Assembly: GCF_004802635.2 (NCBI RefSeq)
Contig: NZ_CP046052.1
Coordinates: 1,612,001 to 1,676,000 of the forward strand
DNA: 64,000 bases
Direction of reading: 5' to 3'
Origin: Methylocystis heyeri
GTDB lineage: Bacteria > Pseudomonadota > Alphaproteobacteria > Rhizobiales > Beijerinckiaceae
The position numbers and the translations under genes are program-made. Position 1 is the stretch's first letter. Every line of letters starts with the position of its first letter. The notes below the pieces were generated by a model that saw only the letters and a list, made by a program, of their open reading frames with translations, was not told where the DNA came from and made no database searches. Shown piece by piece: positions 59,817-64,000 of this stretch.

Positions 59817-60026
59817 GCGGGTTTTCCCTGTAATGCCGGGCGCAACGCGGCTTGTCAAAGGCCTAACGCCGGACCGGCGCCGTCCCTTTGTCGGCCCGTC
59901 GGCGCGGGTTCGACCGCGCCTGTCGCAGCCGAGCCGCAGTTGACATAGAATATTATTTCTATCAACTTTATGTACTGCTACGCGAACGCCACCTCGGACC
60001 GCGCGGCCTGATTAATGGAAATTGGC
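59817..60026. promoter_or_regulatory. Promoter/operator region of the sulfate-uptake pair
   Basis: The intergenic region before the sulfate-binding gene contains an A+T-rich island (about 59939-59972) with an imperfect inverted repeat: GTTGACATAGAA and TTTCTATCAAC around a short A/T centre. It includes TTGACA, usable as a -35. It could be a regulator site for sulfate-responsive control; this is inference. Confidence 0.5.
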
Positions 60027-61055
60027 ATGAAGAGCAGCAACTGGCTGAACGCCGTCGCAATGGCCGCCGCAGCGGCGGGACTGACCCTGATCGCGGTGAC
60101 AAACGCACCGGGCAAGGCCGACGAGCAACTGATCAACGTCTCCTATGATCCGACGCGCGAGCTATATCAGGAGATCAACCCGCTCTTCATCGAGGCCTAT
60201 CGCAAAGAAACGGGCCGAGGCCTGAATATCGTTCAGTCTCACGGCGGATCGAGCCGGCAAGCCCGCAAAGTCGTCAGCGGCGAACTGAAAGCCGACGTCG
60301 TGACGCTCGGCCTCTATTCCGACATCGACAGCCTGCGCAAGAGGGGGCTCGTTGCGAACGACTGGGCCTCGCGGTTGCCCAATCATTCCTCTCCCTACGG
60401 CTCGACGATCGTTTTCGTCGTCCGCAAAGGCAATCCCCATTCGATCAAGGATTGGCCCGATCTGCTCCAGCCAGGCGTGGACATCGTCACGCCGGATCCC
60501 AGAACCTCCGGCAACGGCAAGCTCTCCGCCCTTGCCGCATGGGCCGCCATCGTCACACGCGGCGGCTCCGAAGCCGAGGCGCGCGGCTATCTGCGGGAAT
60601 TTTACCGCCATGCCTCGGCGCTGGCCGAAGGCGCGCGCGGCGCGGCGATCAGTTTCGCCACGCAGGAACAAGGCGACGTCCATCTCGTTTGGGAGAACGA
60701 AGCGCTCAGGGAAGTCGCGCAATCCGGCGGAAAACTCGAAATCATCTATCCGCCGATCAGCATCCGCGCCGAACCCGTGGTCGCCTGGCTCGACAAATCC
60801 CCCGCCCATAAGGGCGATCTCCCCGCGGCCCGGGCCTATCTCAATTTTCTCTTCAGCGACGAAGCCCAAAAGCGCATCGCCAAACTGGGTTACCGGCCGG
60901 TCAATCCTGACGCCGCAAAGGCGGCCGGCGTCTCCTTCCCCAAAATAAACCTCATTCCGATCACCGAAATCGCTCGCGACTGGAGCGACGCGAACGACAG
61001 GTTCTTTGCCGAGAATGGGGTGATCGACGACGTATTGGGAGCTCCGAAGCAATGA
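60027..61055 (+). CDS. Periplasmic sulfate-binding protein
   Basis: Sulfate/thiosulfate-binding protein of the Sbp/CysP family; 342 residues with a signal peptide (AVAMAAAAAGLTLIAVTNAPGKA, seen in parts). Family motifs: NVSYDPTRELYQEINPLF, SHGGSSRQARKVVSGELKAD, VTPDPRTSGNGKLSALAAW and LEIIYPPISIRAEPVVAWLD. The start at 60027 (MKSSNWLNAV) gives the better signal; ATG 60015 adds four residues. Members normally serve the CysTWA ABC transporter; here the gene overlaps a SulP permease by ATGA instead. Confidence 0.93.
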   Translation: MKSSNWLNAVAMAAAAAGLTLIAVTNAPGKADEQLINVSYDPTRELYQEINPLFIEAYRKETGRGLNIVQSHGGSSRQARKVVSGELKADVVTLGLYSDIDSLRKRGLVANDWASRLPNHSSPYGSTIVFVVRKGNPHSIKDWPDLLQPGVDIVTPDPRTSGNGKLSALAAWAAIVTRGGSEAEARGYLREFYRHASALAEGARGAAISFATQEQGDVHLVWENEALREVAQSGGKLEIIYPPISIRAEPVVAWLDKSPAHKGDLPAARAYLNFLFSDEAQKRIAKLGYRPVNPDAAKAAGVSFPKINLIPITEIARDWSDANDRFFAENGVIDDVLGAPKQ

Positions 61056-62797
61056 TAACGGCTATCCGATATGACCGAACGGCGCTGCGCCGCGATTTCA
61101 TCGCCGGTCTGACCGTCGCGGCTATCTCTCTGCCCCAGGGGATGGCCTATGCGCTGCTCGCCGGCATCGATCCGCGCTACGGCCTCTATTCGGCGATTGT
61201 CGTCACCGCGGTAGCTTCCGTCTTCGGGTCTTCCTCGCATCTCATCAACGGCCCGACCAGCGCGATTTCCCTGGTCGTTTTCGGCGCCCTCGCCAGTTTC
61301 GATTCCGAGCAGAGAGTCGAAGCGGCGGAAGCGACCTTTCTCCTCGGCGCCCTGATCGGAACGATCCAGATTTCGATCGCTTTCTTTCGCCTCGGCGACC
61401 TGACGCGCTACATTTCGGAGGCGGTCATCCTGGGTTTCATGAGCGCGGCGAGCCTTCTGCTTGCGCTGGGCCAGGTCGGCAACGCGCTCGGCGTGCGCGA
61501 CAAAGGCACGGGCGCGCAGCATATTCTATATCGCCTCTGGATCACCCTGACCCAGGGCGACCCCCTGAACTACAAGGCGATAGCGGTGACCGTGACGACC
61601 CTCGTCCTCGCCGTGCTGCTGCGCCGTTTCGTGCGCCGCTACAAGCTGCCGCAATTCGACATGCTCCTTGCGCTCGTGATCGTCGGCATCGGCGCCTATA
61701 TCGCCGGTTGGACCATTCCCGGAGCCGACGGCAAGACCCTGATCGCGGTTTCCGGCGCCGTGCCGAGCAGCCTGCCCGCGCCGCATATCCCGCGCGTCGA
61801 GCTGTCGTGGTTCAGGGATCTTGCCTCGGACGCCGCCGCGATCGCCTTCCTCGGCCTGCTCGAAGCCCTCGCGATCGCGAAATCGATCGCACATCAGACT
61901 CGCCAGCCGCTGGACTACAATCGGCAATGCCTCGCCGAAGGCGTCGCCAATCTCGCCGGAGGCTTCTTCCAGTGCCTGCCCGGCTCCGGCTCGCTGTCGC
62001 GTTCCGCCATTAATTTCCAGGCCGGGGCTGCGACCCGGTTTTCCGGCATTCTCACCGCGCTTTTCGTCGCGGCCGCCGTGCTCGCGCTGGCGCCGCTCGC
62101 GCGCTTCGCGCCCAAGCCCGCCCTCGCCGCCCTGCTGCTGCTCACCGCGACGCGGCTCATCGACCTTCATCGTCTCGGCTATGCGATGAGGTCGACCCGC
62201 GTCGACGCCAGCGTCATGGCGGTCACGTCGCTCAGCGCCATCGCCTTTGGACTGGACGAGGCGATATTGATCGGGGTCGCGCTTTCGATCCTGCTGTTCG
62301 TTCCCCGAGCGGCGAGGCTCAGGGCGGTGGAGCTCGTGGTCGATAAAGACGAGGTCGTGCGCGAGCGTCGGCCCGCCGATCCTCCGAACGAAGGTTACGT
62401 TCTCTATGATCTCGAGGGCGAACTATTCTTCGGCGCCGGCCCCGAACTCGAACGGACCCTCGAAAGCCTGATGGTCCGCGCGCGCGAACAAGGGCTTCGC
62501 CATATCGTGCTGCGGCTCAAACGCGTGCGAAACCCCGACATGGTGAGCCTGGAGCATCTCGAACACTTCCTCAAGGAAACCCAGGCCGAGGGCGTCGCCG
62601 TCTGGCTCGCCGGGCTCAAGCCCGATCTGGTCGAATGCTTCGCTCACCTCGGCTTTGCCGCGTGGGTCCCCAAAGAGCGCCTGTTCCAACAAGGCTCGGA
62701 CGAAGATTCTGCGACGCTCGCGGCGATCCGCGGCGTGCGCGCAGCCTTGTCGGCGCAGCAAAGCGAACAGGAAGACAAGCTTCGCTATCTGGTGTGA
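61052..62797 (+). CDS. SulP-family sulfate/anion permease with STAS domain
   Basis: A 581-residue secondary transporter. The membrane part (about residues 1-430) has the SulP start LTVAAISLPQGMAYALLAG with DPRYGLYSAIV, SSSHLINGPTSAISL, and the FQCLPGSGSLSRSAINFQAG block. The C-terminal cytoplasmic STAS domain (about 440-560) starts GYVLYDLEGELFFGAGPELE and includes HIVLRLKRVRNPDMVSLEHL. Sulfate is the likely substrate, given the coupled sulfate-binding protein; SulP proteins can also carry bicarbonate or other anions. A terminator follows. Confidence 0.93.
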   Translation: MITAIRYDRTALRRDFIAGLTVAAISLPQGMAYALLAGIDPRYGLYSAIVVTAVASVFGSSSHLINGPTSAISLVVFGALASFDSEQRVEAAEATFLLGALIGTIQISIAFFRLGDLTRYISEAVILGFMSAASLLLALGQVGNALGVRDKGTGAQHILYRLWITLTQGDPLNYKAIAVTVTTLVLAVLLRRFVRRYKLPQFDMLLALVIVGIGAYIAGWTIPGADGKTLIAVSGAVPSSLPAPHIPRVELSWFRDLASDAAAIAFLGLLEALAIAKSIAHQTRQPLDYNRQCLAEGVANLAGGFFQCLPGSGSLSRSAINFQAGAATRFSGILTALFVAAAVLALAPLARFAPKPALAALLLLTATRLIDLHRLGYAMRSTRVDASVMAVTSLSAIAFGLDEAILIGVALSILLFVPRAARLRAVELVVDKDEVVRERRPADPPNEGYVLYDLEGELFFGAGPELERTLESLMVRAREQGLRHIVLRLKRVRNPDMVSLEHLEHFLKETQAEGVAVWLAGLKPDLVECFAHLGFAAWVPKERLFQQGSDEDSATLAAIRGVRAALSAQQSEQEDKLRYLV

Positions 62798-62822
62798 AGC
62801 GAATAGCGTCCTCGGATGAAGA

Positions 62823-62864
62823 GACGCGAAGGGGCGCCCTGCCCCCTCGCGTCCAGGTTTTCTT
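62823..62864 (+). terminator. Terminator after the SulP gene
   Basis: GACGCGAAGGGGC pairs with GCCCCCTCGCGTC (62823-62853) across a short loop, with one mismatch on each side, followed by a T-rich tail (TTTTCTTT). It ends exactly where repeat copy 4 begins. Confidence 0.75.
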
Positions 62865-63298
62865 TAGAGCGCATTCCGCAAAAGTTGGCGGACTTTTGCG
62901 ACAAGAATGCGCTCCATGTATTGATTTTGCGCGATTTCTTATCGCTCGAACGATCATAAGGCGTCCTTTTGGACGCCCGTCATTCATGACGGGCTATAGG
63001 GCGTCCTTTTGGACGCCCGTCATTCATGACGGGCTATAGGGCGTCCTTTTGGACGCCCGTCATTCATGACGGGCTATAGGGCGTCCTTTTGGACGCCCGT
63101 CATTCATGACGGGCTATAGGGCGTCCTTTTGGACGCCCGTCATTCATGACGGGCTATAGGGCGTCCTTTTGGACGCCCGTCATTCATGACGGGCTATAGG
63201 GCGTCCTTTTGGACGCCCGTCATTCATGACGGGCTATAGGGCGTCCTTTTGGACGCCCGTCATTCATGACGGGCTATGGTCGAGCGGAAAGCGCGCTA
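62865..63298. repeat. Palindromic repeat, copy 4, split by a tandem array
   Basis: Opens TAGAGCGCATTCCGCAAAAG and ends GTCGAGCGGAAAGCGCGCTA. The first stem and the GCTCGAACGAT arm run to 62954; the matching GTCGAGCGG arm resumes after 63278. Compared with copy 3, the 40-bp array sits exactly in the loop of the last hairpin. The closing CTA supplies the stop codon of the minus-strand gene at 63296. Confidence 0.85.
62961..63276. repeat. Tandem array of eight 40-bp paired-hairpin units
   Basis: Seven exact copies of a 40-base unit plus an eighth lacking its last few bases. Each unit has two perfect palindromes: GGCGTCC-TTTT-GGACGCC (its first G supplied by the preceding base) and CCCGTCATTCATGACGGG, followed by CTATAGG. 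There are no variable spacers, so it is not a CRISPR. Identity between units suggests recent amplification. Confidence 0.95.
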
Positions 63299-64000
63299 GC
63301 GATCGGCGCCGGTCCCGGGCGTGAACGACACGCCGCGATAGGCTTCCGCGAAGCCCGCGCTGCTGATCGTCTGGAAGCTTTCGCCCGCGGGCAGGGTCTG
63401 AGCCGCCAGATTGTCGGTGATCGTCACAAAACGGTTGGGATCGGCGCCCTGGTCGCCGCCGCCGCTCACCGTCGAAGTGACGGCCCAGATCGTCACCGTG
63501 CCGTCGCGATTGACGCGGCCGGTGAGGTTGCGAAGGCCGTCCGTCGCGGGCGCCCAAGGCAGATTGGTGGCAGCGTTATTGCCGGTCGGGTAGCCCGAAA
63601 CCGCGTAAGGCGCGCCGAGATCGAGGCCCTGCTGAAGCACATAGGCGAGAACCCAGGCGTTCTTGGTCTTGTCGAACACCCATTTCTGCAGCCCGGCCTT
63701 GGTCTGCTTGGCCGCGTCGGTATAGGTTCCGTTCGGACCCTGGGTGGAATCGAACTTGTTCGACCCATTGCCTTCGTCGGCCACGTAAAGCGTGGTCGGG
63801 TTTGCGAACCAGAGGCCGAAGGGGAAGACGTCCGTGGTGTTCTTCGCGATCGTCGTGTTGAAGCCGCTGAGCACGCACATATCGTTGGGCAGGCCGTTCG
63901 ACCCCTGCAATTGCAGCGCTGTGGTCGGGAGGCCGGCGTTCGGATTGGGCACGCCGACGCCCTTCGGACAGGCGAGAGGCTGGCCGTTCGAGTCTGTTCC
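63296..64000 (-). CDS. Secreted TIGR03118-like protein (partial)
   Basis: Only the C-terminal 234 residues are in the window; the start lies beyond its end. The visible part has beta-propeller-like repeats: DVFPFGLWFANPTTLYVADEG (seen in parts), GLQKWVFDKTKNAWVLAYV, GRVNRDGTVTIWAVTSTVS and AGFAEAYRGVSFTPG. It resembles exported proteins annotated as TIGR03118 or esterase-like/NHL-type, of unknown function. Its TAG stop is formed by the edge of the repeat element. Confidence 0.75.
   Translation of the reverse strand, partial: GTDSNGQPLACPKGVGVPNPNAGLPTTALQLQGSNGLPNDMCVLSGFNTTIAKNTTDVFPFGLWFANPTTLYVADEGNGSNKFDSTQGPNGTYTDAAKQTKAGLQKWVFDKTKNAWVLAYVLQQGLDLGAPYAVSGYPTGNNAATNLPWAPATDGLRNLTGRVNRDGTVTIWAVTSTVSGGGDQGADPNRFVTITDNLAAQTLPAGESFQTISSAGFAEAYRGVSFTPGTGADR

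Noticed and set aside
62961..63276. CRISPR array
   Set aside because: The 40-bp units are contiguous, with no variable spacers, each unit is itself two palindromes, and no cas genes are near.

Overview
The window is G+C-rich DNA from an alphaproteobacterium, most probably of the Hyphomicrobiales (Rhizobiales). Supporting signs are a DUF1476-type F1-ATPase zeta inhibitor, a zinc-free L36, a PurC starting [10 protein letters not shown], a PdhS-like histidine kinase, and a family of multi-hairpin intergenic repeats. The mix with an N-ATPase and several DUF2380-type secreted proteins would suit a Methylocystaceae/Beijerinckiaceae-like genome, but no methane- or methanol-oxidation gene lies in the window, so the family is a guess.

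Layout. 1-8.7 kb: an RND efflux locus with a divergent outer-membrane factor (cut by the window start), an adaptor and two MdtB/MdtC-like permeases. 8.7-9.2 kb: a small lipoprotein. 9.3-17.6 kb: a MarR-type regulator translationally coupled to a complete N-ATPase operon in the order atpD-C-Q-R-B-E-F-A-G. 17.8-20.8 kb: a GNAT acetyltransferase and an Orn/Lys/Arg decarboxylase. 21.7-30.8 kb: a second complete RND operon (outer-membrane factor, adaptor, two permeases). 31-35 kb: an accessory patch with a WXXGXW protein, an amidinotransferase, a secreted protein of mixed composition, an IS5-family element and a small lipoprotein. 35-48.6 kb: mostly housekeeping genes (aroC, purC, zeta inhibitor, xerC, cysE, queC, rpmJ) with two histone-deacetylase-like genes, a histidine kinase and an L,D-transpeptidase. 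48.7-49.8 kb: an A+T-rich DUF4062 gene that looks imported. 49.8-63 kb: ribB(A), purS-purQ, leuS-lptE-holA, small secreted proteins and a sulfate-binding protein/SulP pair. 63-64 kb: a tandem hairpin array inside a repeat element, then a secreted protein running off the end.

The main discovery candidate is atpA of the N-ATPase (14232-16745). It encodes a complete F1 alpha subunit continued in frame by a Pro/Ala/Glu-rich linker, one transmembrane helix and a full HlyD/MacA-like periplasmic adaptor. The operon has no delta gene, and the long b subunit ends in a delta-like domain. The C-termini of alpha face the membrane in F1, so three tethers per complex could anchor the alpha3beta3 head and present three adaptors in the periplasm of a cell that encodes two adaptor-dependent RND efflux systems nearby. 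The fusion is visible in the sequence; its function is inference.

Other points: a four-member family of about 115-bp palindromic elements, two copies bracketing queC and one split in a hairpin loop by eight 40-bp units of paired hairpins; an Ala/Ser/Thr-rich insert in one RND permease; a Tat-like leader on a deacetylase homologue; and a sulfate-binding protein coupled to a SulP permease instead of an ABC transporter. No tRNA, rRNA or CRISPR array was seen.
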